A DNA stretch of 64,000 bases from Nitzschia sp. DOCU1 (taxonomy: Eukaryota; Bacillariophyta; Bacillariophyceae; Bacillariales; Bacillariaceae), in assembly GCA_951394045.1 (NCBI GenBank), contig OX595990.1, positions 558,001 through 622,000 on the forward strand, read 5' to 3'. Positions 44,171 through 54,235 of the stretch are shown here, piece after piece. Numbering within the stretch: the first letter of the stretch is position 1; each line of letters opens with the position of its first letter. The notes below the pieces were generated by a model. The model did no database searches. It saw only the letters and a program-made list of their open reading frames with translations, and was not told the origin of the DNA. The translations under genes were made by a program, and so were the position numbers.

Positions 44171-45387
44171 AAACTCGAACTACCGGTAGAAGACGAGTTA
44201 TTGCAGGTAGACTAATATGACTTCAAGCTACTCGCTCTATCGGAGCAATCGCCATCAAAATGCAGGTATGATGGTCGTTGTTGCTGCCGTAATGCCCGGC
44301 AATAAGAGGATATGTTTACCAGGTATGGTGACGGTGACGGTGATGTAATTTCTTACCCGACTGCCCCCTCGGGGACAATCAGGTCGAGACGATGAACTAG
44401 AGCTTACTGTAGCTTTTTCGTTTCGGCGATGGCGAAGGTGGAAATGCGAACGGGTGGCTTCGTTTTTGGCAATAATTATCCCGACTGTGATGTGGAATTT
44501 CCATCGTATATTGGGGATGGAGTATGTGATGTTGGACAATACATGACGGAGGAGTGCGGCTTTGACGGTGGCGACTGTCGAAGAACCTAAAATGGCTACC
44601 CGTCCTATTTGGTCCTCGTTATCTACTGGTCAGTTGACTTGGCCGAGCCCGATGTTTTTTGTAATGACGAATCCATCGATTTAAAGAGGCAGTCCCAAGA
44701 AGGACCACCAACTGCCTTCCCTCCGTGGTGGTCCTCGCAGCCAATCTACTGTTTGCACTACATCTACATTGAAACCTTTTTGTACTAGTAAAAATCATTT
44801 CATCATTTCATGAATGTGCAGTCACTAGTGACCGGATCCCGTGGCCTTTCATCGGCCATATCCATGACGAGCCTCGTCTGCTTTGCTTACTACCGGTACC
44901 TACTGTAGTTGAGCGCACGAGAATAATCGAGTCCTGTGCGTGACTGACCAGTGACTTATGAGAGCGCGCGCCTTGCCAAAGTGACCGAAGGCGCGCCAGC
45001 CGTCGACGAAAAACCGAATCGACGAAAACAGCCCGCCGCTCGATAAGTGAGACGGCGGCGGCACGGACCAGATGATCGTGCCAGGGAGAACATCGTATCC
45101 GTAGTAGATACAAGCCACTCACCTTGGTTATTATTGGTAGCAAGGAGTATCGGACGAGCAGCCTAATTGAAGAGCAAGGCAGCTTTGATCAGATTCGACG
45201 GTGGGAGAGTAGAGCGTTGTTCGTTTGCCGGTGTCGTTCGAGTTGCTCTTGGTCTTGATTTGGATCCTGAAATCGCCCGCGGGATTCTCAAGCGGGACTG
45301 TTTGACAATCCGATCTTGAGAAGAACCAATTCGGGACCCGGTATCCAACGTTGATTGTAGCACCTATATTGCTCAAACGGCAACACC
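44171..45387. other. Spacer between the triple-kinase genes
   Basis: 1.2 kb between the two paralogous kinase genes. It holds the LNR mini-frame given in the next entry and two perfect TACCGGTA palindromes (44181-44188 and 44891-44898). The last few hundred bases should contain the promoter of the second kinase gene. Confidence 0.5.
44429..44590 (+). pseudogene. Single LNR (Lin12-Notch repeat) mini-ORF, probable gene relic
   Basis: A 53-codon frame with ATGs at 44429 and 44444 and TAA at 44588-44590. Its last 40 codons read as one LNR unit: [30 protein letters not shown]. The Cys spacing and the terminal CGFDGGDC are characteristic of LNR domains, which bind calcium and appear in many diatom surface proteins as tandem copies. 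No signal peptide, second LNR or membrane helix is in frame. It is either a leftover exon of a lost gene or an unspliced exon of an unnoticed small gene. Confidence 0.6.
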
Positions 45388-48300
45388 ATGGGATGCGGAG
45401 GATCGAAAGATGATACGGCGGATCTAGCGGGAAATTTCTTTGGCCAGGAAGAAGATTCGTTCCCTCCTGAGAAGGCCGCACCTCCGCGCAAGGAGAGGGA
45501 CCCGGCGACTTCCAAGCAAACGACGGCTCCGCCATCACCCAATAAAAAGCCCAAAAATAAAGCTACTGCTTCTGGTGGGGATGGTGAAGATCCTACGGCT
45601 GATTCGTCGGGAGCTCCCAAACGGAAAAGCAACAAGGGCGGCAAGCCGAGATCTCAAAAGGGCGGCCTTGCAGCGTCAGCCCCCGACGCATCGACGAAAA
45701 GCAGCAACCTTCGCGGCAGCACTAATAATACCGGGAAGCAAAGGATGCGCAAAAGTGATTTCAAAGCTCCGCCTAGCTCTGAATCCTTTGTGGTCAATCC
45801 ACACGTGGCGTCGCCTGCCATGAATATTTCTCCTAAATCGGCAACAACGTCACCACCGCCTCCCCCGCCGCCCCAGGCCAATACTCCAACAGAACACACA
45901 CCCAATCCTCATCATGTTTCATCATCGTCCATGGATCATGATGATGGTTATGATGATGAATCCCCACAACCATCAGGTTCGAGTCCGTCACTAGGATCGA
46001 CGTTTTCGGAAACGATGCATACGCATGCCGACAAGGAACCATTAAAACTCGACGACGATGACTTTTCGGTCGCTCCAAGTTTGGCTGTGGCGATGCGAAG
46101 TGTTGTCAAGACTTCATTTGATCAAATTTATGAGCGTGGGCAAAAGGTAAGATTGGCGCAGAGGTTTAGGGGGTTGCTTTCAACTCTGGCATACGCCGTC
46201 AACTCGCCTGCTGCTGATTTTCTGCTAACCTGTTCAACGCTCTCCTCGTGTTTCTATTTTTAGCTGGGATATGGAGCCTTTGCCCAGGTGTTTATCGGAA
46301 TCCACCGTCCCTCCAAACAAGCGTATGCTATCAAACAAGTAGACCGTAGCAAAATGTTCTGGGGTGATCGTGACGCACTCAAGGATGAAATCAAAAACTT
46401 AAAGCTTGTCCGAGACGGTCCCAACATTGTTCAACTCTACGAAGTATTTGAAGAACAGACCTTTTGCTATTTGGTGACAGAACTCATGTCAGGAGGAGAA
46501 CTGTTTGATCGTATCATTGAAAAGAAAACATTTTCAGAAAAAGAGGCGAGAAGCTGTTGTCGATGTGTGTTGAGTGCGTTGGAGTATATGCATTCAAAAC
46601 GTGTAGCACATCGGGATTTGAAACCGGAGAACTTGCTCTTGGCGGTACGTTATCATATACAAAGTTAGAATGGGGTGGGCAGCTACCAAGGGCTTGTTCT
46701 CACTGTATCAAATGATTTGTCCCTTTTTTTGTATGCAGGATACAAAATTGCTGTTGCCTGTCAAATTGGCAGACTTTGGATTTGCCAAATCAGTCGAGAA
46801 GAAGAATGGATGCCGAACACTGTGTGGGACACCTGGATACCTGGCGCCCGAAATTTTGGAACGATGGCCGGCCTATGATGTAAAGTGTGATGTATGGAGT
46901 GTCGGTGTCATTCTCTTCTTGTTGCTAGGGGGATATTTGCCGTTTGACGATGATGATGAAGATAAGGTCTTTGATCGGACTAGGAATGGGCAATATGACT
47001 TTCGTCCGCAGTTTTGGAGGAACATTTCCAGTGGCGCCAAGGATTTGGTCACGAGGTGTCTAACGATCAACCCCAACAAGCGTGTCGATGCCACGGAGGC
47101 CTTGAATCACGAGTGGATGCAAGTTCGGGAAGCTGAACTAGCAACGCACTCCGTCGATGTCGATAAGCTCAAGAAACTTGTCGAGGCCAAACGAAAGATG
47201 AAGGCTGCGGTCAATACGGTACGTGAAACGCCGCGGCACGAAATTGGGACGGCCAAGGTTGGGCTCACCACCCGTTGGCTCGTCCGTTGTCTCCTTGTTC
47301 TATTTTAGCTGTTGGCGGCGAATCGGCTAAAACAATTGAACGACGACTTTTCGACCTACCTCGAAAAACGACGTGGTGACTCCATCGTGTCGCACTTTTC
47401 CTATATGACGGGTGGTACCAAGTCGGGTCACACCCGGTATATTGAAGACAGCACCCAGGGCAAACAATTCAAGGACTGCTTCAAAAGGGGCGAATCGCTG
47501 GGCGAAGGTAACAACTCAGAAATTTTTGAAGCCTTGCGATTTTCGACGAAGGAATATTATGCTATCAAATACATCAAAGTTTCCAAGCTGGATAAGGCTG
47601 CACGAAAGACCCTTCGAGATGAGATTGCTGCATTGAAAATGCTCCGCGGCGGTCCCCACATCATTCGACTTTACGACGTCTTTGAAGAAGGCGACGACAA
47701 GTATTTGGTGTTTGATCGGATGCGTGGTGGAAACTTATTAGCTCGTATTGTGGAGAAGGAGGTCTACACGGAAAGAGAGGCACGGCAAGTTTGCCGCATC
47801 GCCTTTACGGCCATTGATTACTGCCATCGAAAGAAAGTGGCCCATCGGGATATCAAGCCGGAAAATTTCCTCCTTGTGGTGCGTGATTACGTTCGATGTC
47901 GCTCTAGTCTGATTTGGTTCGTTACTCACTGGTTTGAATGTTTTAGGATCCGGCCGATGACACAAGCGTCAAGATTGCTGACTTTGGATTCGCCAAGAAA
48001 GTGGCGCATGAGAATTCCCTGAAAACTCTCTGCGGAACGGCTCATTACGTTGCACCGGAGATCCTGGACAACAAGATCAAGGGATACGATCAGCGCTGTG
48101 ACTTATGGTCGTTGGGCGTTTTTGCTTACGTTCTTCTTGGCGGCTATCCACCGTTCGAAGGAGTGCTAGAAGATTTGGCTGACGAAATCATGAAGGGTGA
48201 CTTTGAATTCCATGACGAATATTGGAGCGAGATTTCACAATCGGCAAAGGACATGATTAGTTCCATGCTCGTGCTTGATCCGAAAAAGCGAATGACAGCA

Positions 48301-49549
48301 TCCCAAGCCTTGTCATGTCGATGGATGGAGATCGAGGACGAAAGTTTGATCGTGAAGGACCTCACACGGACACAAGATTCTATCCGGGCAACGTTGGACG
48401 AGTCGGACAAGACCAAAGCAGCACTCAAAACAGTAAGTACACGTTGCTCAAACTCACTGGAGACTCCGCCTATGCTCATTTCTTTCCCCCCTTTTGTTCC
48501 AGATTATCACCAAGAACAAGTTCATGTCGATCGCCGGCATGGTGCAGAACAATAGGATGCAGGAATCCATGGGCATGATTCTAGACGATGAGGAAATGTT
48601 TGCCGACGCCTACCAATGGGGTGAACAAATAGGAATCGGTACCTTCTCTGTTGTCCACGAGGTATTACACAAGGAGACAAAGGAAGTGTTCGCAGCCAAA
48701 CGCGTGACACGAAAGGATCTGCACCCGAGCGATGCCGTCGCGCTGCACGACGAGATTGCTGCCCTGCAGCAAGTCTCGGATTGCGACCATATTGTCAAAC
48801 TCTTTGATGTCTATGATGAACCCGACTATACATATCTGGTATTGGAGTGCATGCGAGGGGGTGATCTTATCGATCGGATCATTGAAAAGCGCCACTACAC
48901 CGAGTTTGACGCCAAGGAAGTTAGCCGAAAGTTATTGGTCGCTGTGGAATATTGCCACAAGAAGAAGATCGCCAACCGCAACCTCAAGCCGGAGAACCTT
49001 CTTCTCAAGGCTGGGAGTGATACGGATGTGAAGATTAGCGATTTCGGATACGCCAAGACCGTCACCTTCCCCAATTGTCTGAGAACCCAATGCGGTACAG
49101 AAGGCTACGTGGCTCCCGAGATTCTGGAGCACAGACCTGCCTACGATATACCCTGCGATATGTGGAGTCTTGGAGTCATCATCTACATTGTGCTTGGAGG
49201 CTACCGTCCATTCCGTGGCGAAGGAGAAGAGGTGATGCGGCAGATTCGGTATGGTGAATACAAATTTCACAAGCGATATTGGAGCCACGTTTCCGAAGAC
49301 GCCAAGAATCTGATTACCCGCATGTTGACCGTCGACCCCGAAAAGCGTATCACAGCTAAGTCTGCTTTGAATAGTAGATGGATCAAGGCCGACCAATCGG
49401 ATTTAGAAGGGCACGAACTTTCGAATAACATGCAGGATTTGAAGGCGCTTAGGGACGCCAAAGCCAAGGTGAAGGGTGCAGTGAATACCATCATTGCAAC
49501 GAACAAACTCCAGAGTCTTGGCGGCATGAGAGCTTGGCAGGACTTTTAA
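45388..49549 (+). CDS. Triple CaMK-like protein kinase, paralogue B (third domain pseudokinase)
   Basis: Six exons: 45388-46146, 46264-46644, 46739-47218, 47309-47878, 47947-48432, 48503-49549, all introns phase 0; 1,240 residues. It begins MGCGGSKDD, a myristoylation/palmitoylation site, and has a 245-residue disordered leader. K1: LGYGAF 254, Lys277, HRDLKPEN (Asp371), DFG 392, CGTPGYLAPE. K2: LGEGNN 604, Lys627, HRDIKPEN (Asp721), DFG 742, CGTAHYVAPE. K3: IGIGTF 935, Lys958, DFG 1072, CGTEGYVAPE, but NRNLKPEN replaces HRDLKPEN, so the catalytic Asp is Asn1052. K2 has lost a Gly of its Gly-rich loop (GEGNNS). Each kinase is followed by a basic helix with an AKRKMKAAVNTLLAANRL-like core, similar to the CaMKI/II regulatory segment, though it is weak after K2. 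The tandem paralogue is upstream in the same orientation. Substrates are unknown. Confidence 0.93.
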
Positions 49550-50227
49550 TTCGTCCGCGTGATGAGGAATAAAGCTGTTTGTAAATTTCTCGTAGACTAC
49601 TACAACTACTAGAGCGACCTCCTAGTCAAACTCGTACTACAAAAACTTTGGTCCGGAAGGTCGACAAGGCAGTGCAATGCTCTATCGTATGTATGCAAGT
49701 ATCATATGTACCTGGGTATTCTCTTCGACCATATCATACTGTAGGCTCGAGCATTCGGAAACGGCGCGCGCGCTCTCCGCAGTTTTGCCAGGCAGTACAG
49801 TACATTTTTCTACACGAGGCATACATTAAATTCGCCCTGTAGACGCTGTAGAACATCAGTACCAGAACCAAGGCGCGCCAAAATTTCGCAAGGCAAATCC
49901 TCGTGCATCCACGTGCGACGAAAAAGACAAGCAGATTTCATCATCATCCTTCGCCCATGTGTCGCATCGTTTGTTGCCACCAAAGGCAACAAAGAAAGCA
50001 AACATAAATTTCACCTTGTTGCATATTACTACCTTTTGTTAACTTCTCACCATGCGTGCATCCACGGGGAAGCAAGCACGATTTCATCGTCATCCTTCGC
50101 CCATGTGTCGCATCGTTTGTTGCCGCCGGCCTCCTGCGACGGATACCCGAAGCGTCAAAAGGCAACAATGCAAAGCAACATAAATTCCATCTTGTTGCAC
50201 ATAACTACCTCTTGTTAACTTCTCACC
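49550..50227. other. Intergenic region with a duplicated leader
   Basis: Between the second kinase gene and the hydrolase gene. Its last 330 bases consist of two related copies of one sequence (see the repeat entries). The left part holds no recognised feature. Confidence 0.5.
49901..50053 (+). repeat. Leader repeat, copy 1
   Basis: Upstream copy of a directly repeated promoter/leader sequence. It shares with copy 2 the block CATCCTTCGCCCATGTGTCG, then CATCGTTTGTTGCC, CATAAATT-CA-CTTGTTGCA and the closing TTGTTAACTTCTCACCATG. Its ATG (50051-50053) starts no long frame, so it is probably a vestige of the leader rather than a second gene start. Confidence 0.85.
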
Positions 50228-50230
50228 ATG
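50055..50230 (+). repeat. Leader repeat, copy 2
   Basis: Downstream copy of the same sequence, running exactly into the hydrolase start codon. Relative to copy 1 it carries an extra block of about 30 bases (GCCGGCCTCCTGCGACGGAT and the following CCCGAAGCGTC). The two copies lie head to tail with essentially no spacer, so this is a tandem duplication of the gene's 5' region. Confidence 0.85.
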
Positions 50231-51367
50231 CCATCAGCCCTTGGCATTATCTATAAGCTGGGACCGGGTGTTCCTGGATGGGTTGAGTCTCCAAACGACA
50301 TTCCTCAGCATCCTTCACCTCCTATCGGCAAGACTTTTGATTATACGCTCCACAGCTTTCCTGGAGGAGACGGCTCCACTGTTTTAGTTGGGCGACTATT
50401 CCGACCACTGCCCCCCGGCATCGACAAGGATGAGAAGGACCCCAAGTCCGAAGAGAATGACGTCACTGTCACTTCATCACATGACAAACCCCCGATTGTC
50501 GTCATGGCCCTGGGGCTTGGCTTCCCCCAAGATTGCAAGATTGACGGTTTCGTTCAAGCCTTTCGACTAGCTGGTTTTGCTGTGTTTACCTTTGACTATG
50601 CCACGTTTGGGTGGAGCCATGGTTGGCCGCGCCATCAAGTCATTCCCGATCGGCATGTGAAGGATTTGCAGGCCGCGATTCACTACGTTCGATCTGCTGG
50701 TGCTCTTGCGACTCAAGTGGATACTCAGAGGATTGCCTTATGGGGCACAAGCTTAGGTGGAGGACACGTTCTTCGTGTAGCGGCTGTCGACCCAGCAATT
50801 CGAGCCGTCGTGGCCAATGTTCCTCACATCAAATCTGGGTTGGAAGGTATCGTCGGTACCCTTCGAAATGACCCCATTAAGGGTACGCTAGGCCTCTTGA
50901 AAGTGACGGCGGCGCTCATTGAACGGATCATGACTGTCGCTGTTGGTTGGATCACGAATCGGGATGGCTCCATTTATATTCCACTCCACGGACTACCCGG
51001 ATCGGCTGCCCTAATGCAAAATCAAGGCGACGACAACGGATGCGGCAGTTTAATGCAAGACTTGCCAGAGGGATTGAATTGGAAGAATCTTGTTTCTGTG
51101 AGATCCGTCTTTCCAATACTCTTGTATCGTCCCTACAACTCGGTCGCGTCTATCACAAGCCCGACCTTGTTTGTAGCAGCCGAACTCGATACGCTTTGTC
51201 CAGCATCGGATTCGGTCAAAGCGACCAAACTCATGAATTCCAACACCACCAAGCGTGTCGTCATAAAAGATTTAGGTCATTTCGACGGTTATCAGGGACA
51301 AGGCTTGGAAAAGGTCTTGGCGGAGACGATACCTTTTCTTAAAGAACAGCTTGCAGCAAAGAACTAG
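50228..51367 (+). CDS. Alpha/beta hydrolase
   Basis: Single exon, 379 residues, started at the ATG that closes the leader repeat. The nucleophile elbow is GTSLGG (Ser175), the acid is probably Asp321 (VAAELDTLCPA) and the His is His351 (LGHFDGYQG), in the right order and spacing for an alpha/beta-hydrolase triad. The oxyanion segment is VVMALGLGFPQDCKIDGFVQ and the FDYATFGWSHG motif is typical of dienelactone-hydrolase/CocE-like cousins. No signal peptide or membrane helix is obvious, so it is probably cytosolic or peroxisomal; the C-terminus AAKN is not a clear PTS1. Substrate unknown: an ester, thioester or peptide bond is possible. Confidence 0.87.
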   Translation: MPSALGIIYKLGPGVPGWVESPNDIPQHPSPPIGKTFDYTLHSFPGGDGSTVLVGRLFRPLPPGIDKDEKDPKSEENDVTVTSSHDKPPIVVMALGLGFPQDCKIDGFVQAFRLAGFAVFTFDYATFGWSHGWPRHQVIPDRHVKDLQAAIHYVRSAGALATQVDTQRIALWGTSLGGGHVLRVAAVDPAIRAVVANVPHIKSGLEGIVGTLRNDPIKGTLGLLKVTAALIERIMTVAVGWITNRDGSIYIPLHGLPGSAALMQNQGDDNGCGSLMQDLPEGLNWKNLVSVRSVFPILLYRPYNSVASITSPTLFVAAELDTLCPASDSVKATKLMNSNTTKRVVIKDLGHFDGYQGQGLEKVLAETIPFLKEQLAAKN

Positions 51368-52497
51368 TTGCTATACTTTCAGGAGAAGAGTCGTCGCCAA
51401 AGGCTCCTTTTGAATTTTAGCAGCAGCTTAATCACAAGCTGAATACATACAATATATTGGGCAAACTGAATCGCAATCACATTGCCGGAAGCAATTGCCC
51501 TTCAGCAAAAACGGAACTTGGCGTGGTACAGTACCTCCCCTTTCTGGCGGCACAGAACATACCAATTCTAACAATCAAAGTAACAGACAATAGCTGCACC
51601 ATTGCAACCATTGGGCGTCCAAACGATGTTCGTCTTCAAAGAACTCCCAAAAGAACTAGCATACACCCATCGCTATACGACTACGTTGCTCCTATTACTA
51701 AAGAATGCACTTTCTTCGTCGAAGGTGGGGATTTAACTAACACCAAATCTAGCAATCTTTAGACCGAGCAAAACCAATGGAGCTTGCATACAGCAGCACT
51801 CGCCGAAGCAGCATACCAAGGGGATCGAGGCTGGAACAAGAAATCAATTGCAAAGATCCTCGCCAGCTTCCCTCTACCCGGTAGCTAGATTTAGCAATTC
51901 TCAGAAACGTTGGGCGTGCACTTCATATGTCTGGTAGCTCGAGGACACAACGACCTCTTGGGGGCGCTTGCTCGGAAAGCATCGACTCGAGATACGGTAG
52001 TCCTCCATAACAAGGCCTTGCTTTTCGGTGAATTTTGCAACCCAGGAAAAACCTGTGTGAATTTTATATGAGACGGCACATTTTTTTCCGAATGAACAGT
52101 AGCCACAATGGCGTACGTTGGACGGACGACTAACCAAGGATGAGCGAGCACGGATGAGATCCCAATCAAGAAGTCGAAAGAATTTCGATCCTGGCCCGAA
52201 TCAGAATTCTTGTGGCCAGAGACGGCAACCTGCTGTTGTTGTTTGAAATGCCGGCCCATCCAAATCATGACAAACGAATTGCCACCACTGCCATTGGCAT
52301 TGGAGAATGCAGACCCAGTACTAACTGACTCGCGACAGAATTAACGCTACTTTTGAAAGTAAAAAAGCCGCCGAATCATGTAAGTGCCTGCATAAAAGTC
52401 CTCGGGGGGTCAAGATGTGAACATTGGATGGAAGATTTGTGTGACGGCCAAGACCCTCATTTTTTAATGATTGCATTCCCTTTATTTTAGGAGGAAG
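51368..52497. other. Intergenic region
   Basis: 1.1 kb with several short frames. Overlapping minus-strand frames at 51891-52268 contain a Cys-containing peptide (HCGYCSFGKKCAVSYK) that might be a transposase remnant but cannot be assigned. A TTTATTTTAG acceptor-like sequence lies just before the downstream transporter's ATG, so an upstream untranslated exon is possible. Confidence 0.4.
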
Positions 52498-54090
52498 ATG
52501 GTTCTTGTCGTTTGGAGTGCCTTGTCGTGCGGCTGCCTGGCCCACGCTGTCAATGACAATGTTCGATCGGTGGCCACCCACTTGAAAGGTGGTGGCAGCA
52601 GTCTTCGACATCGATATTCTTTGCCGTCGTCGACGACGACGAATCAGTTTCGCATCATGAATGTGGCGTCTTCGGATATTCTGTGGCCTCAGAGCCCGCT
52701 GACGAACCTATTTCCTACTACGACTAGTAGTGGACAGTGGAGCGGCGACGGTACAGTGGTTCTTTCATCACGAGAACAACCAGCGCGGCAACCGATACTA
52801 CAAGAAACAACCACCAAAATTGCCAAAGTGGATGCCATTGTTTCATTAGTTTACTTTTGCAATGCCTTTGCCATTACATTGCCAGTCATTTTGGTACCCA
52901 TGATTGCCCAGGCCCATCATTTGCACCCCACACTATTTTGTGGAGCCGTAGCTTCCACGGCCATCATGGCAGGGGGTCTAGGAAAAATTCTCAATGGTAT
53001 AGTGTGTCAACGGCTGGGTGGCATTTCCACAGCTTCGTACTATCTGTTGGGTGTGGGAATCTGCAGCATGTTGCTGTCCATGACGACCTCCATACATTCC
53101 GTCCGGTGGTTCATTGCCGGAATGGAATTTTGTTCGAGTGCGATTTGGGTAGCCTGTTCCATGATTTTATCCAATCATCACTCCAATGATCCACTGGCAT
53201 TTGCACGAAGCATCACCTTTATGAGTCTAGCCAGTACCCTGGGTCAGTTATCGGCCAAGACGGGGGGATCGATATTGTTGCAAGTCATGGACTGGAGAAT
53301 GTTAGCGAGACTGGGTGCAGTCTTGACACTTTTAGGGGCGTGTGTGACTCGACATGTCCTGGCCAAGCAAGTGGTGCAAGTGCCACAACAGCAGCGGCAT
53401 AGTAGCACATGGTTATCCCGTTCAACGGCCACTAGCAGCAATACCCTGCTCGATCAAATCAAGGCTGTATTGAGTCGCCGTCTCTTTTGGGTCATTAGTT
53501 TGGGGCATGTTTCCGGTTATTTGGCGCGTACATGTGACCGCATGTTGGGACCCTTTCTTGCCGACATGACTCTATGGAACTATCAAATCTGCGGGGGTCT
53601 CACAGCGGCCGTGACCTTGGGCTTTTGTTGTGGAGTCCTTCGAGGCAAATCCTTTTTTGAGTTGACCCTCGGAGAAAAAGTGAAACAATTAAAGTTGTGG
53701 TATCTTCAAGCTGGCCTGTCCTTGTTGGGACTAGCGTTACTGGCTTGGCCAACATTGCGTTCGGCGCTTGGCCCCAGTGTCAAGGCGACCTTGGTGGTCT
53801 TGTGTTCAGGGTTCTTGTCGTGTGCGGCCGCCGTTCCTTTCTTTCAACTTCCCAACACTGTCTCCTTGGTGGCCTTTGGAGAACACAAGGCTCTCTGTTT
53901 GGCGTTTTTGGATGGCATTGGATTCTTCTTGACGGCACCGCTATGGGCGCTGTGTAGTCGTCTAGTCACCCACATGGGCTGGTCCACGGCATGGGCATTC
54001 ATGGCTGTAATGTTTGGTTTGGGAGGCACACTCATGGTCCATGCGATCCATCCCGTACTTGTGAAGCATTCTAACAAAGAAGCGGTTTGA
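52498..54090 (+). CDS. MFS-type transporter, paralogue 1
   Basis: Single coding exon, 530 residues from ATG 52498, with a signal peptide (MVLVVWSALSCGCLAHA) and an approximately 95-residue Ser/Thr-rich leader before the first membrane helix. Eleven or twelve hydrophobic helices follow, including AIVSLVYFCNAFAITLPVIL, a GLGKILNGIVCQRLGG loop that corresponds to MFS motif A, and C-terminal helices GFFLTAPLWALCS and AWAFMAVMFGLGGTL. The central loop is short and basic. It is paralogous to the convergent gene at 54236-56077 (shared blocks: LGKILNG/LGKVVNG, VTLGF with a following RG, QLPN/QIPN, LDGIGFFLT/VDAAGFFVT). The substrate is unknown. The signal peptide suggests the endomembrane system or the plastid. 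Confidence 0.82.
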   Translation: MVLVVWSALSCGCLAHAVNDNVRSVATHLKGGGSSLRHRYSLPSSTTTNQFRIMNVASSDILWPQSPLTNLFPTTTSSGQWSGDGTVVLSSREQPARQPILQETTTKIAKVDAIVSLVYFCNAFAITLPVILVPMIAQAHHLHPTLFCGAVASTAIMAGGLGKILNGIVCQRLGGISTASYYLLGVGICSMLLSMTTSIHSVRWFIAGMEFCSSAIWVACSMILSNHHSNDPLAFARSITFMSLASTLGQLSAKTGGSILLQVMDWRMLARLGAVLTLLGACVTRHVLAKQVVQVPQQQRHSSTWLSRSTATSSNTLLDQIKAVLSRRLFWVISLGHVSGYLARTCDRMLGPFLADMTLWNYQICGGLTAAVTLGFCCGVLRGKSFFELTLGEKVKQLKLWYLQAGLSLLGLALLAWPTLRSALGPSVKATLVVLCSGFLSCAAAVPFFQLPNTVSLVAFGEHKALCLAFLDGIGFFLTAPLWALCSRLVTHMGWSTAWAFMAVMFGLGGTLMVHAIHPVLVKHSNKEAV

Positions 54091-54235
54091 AACATGACCT
54101 CGGTTCTAACGTGCCAAACACATTGCAGGCACGGCACTGCAATCTCCAGCGGTAGTAAGCGTCTACTAGTATTTGGGTTTCAACACGTCGACCCCGCACG
54201 ACTGCACGGGTGCTACTCCACTGGTGACATCGCGT

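Noticed and set aside
51891..52268. Cys-containing minus-strand frames resembling a piggyBac-type C-terminal finger
   Set aside because: The Cys spacing does not match, no DDE residues or terminal repeats are visible, and two overlapping frames compete. Too weak to call a transposon.
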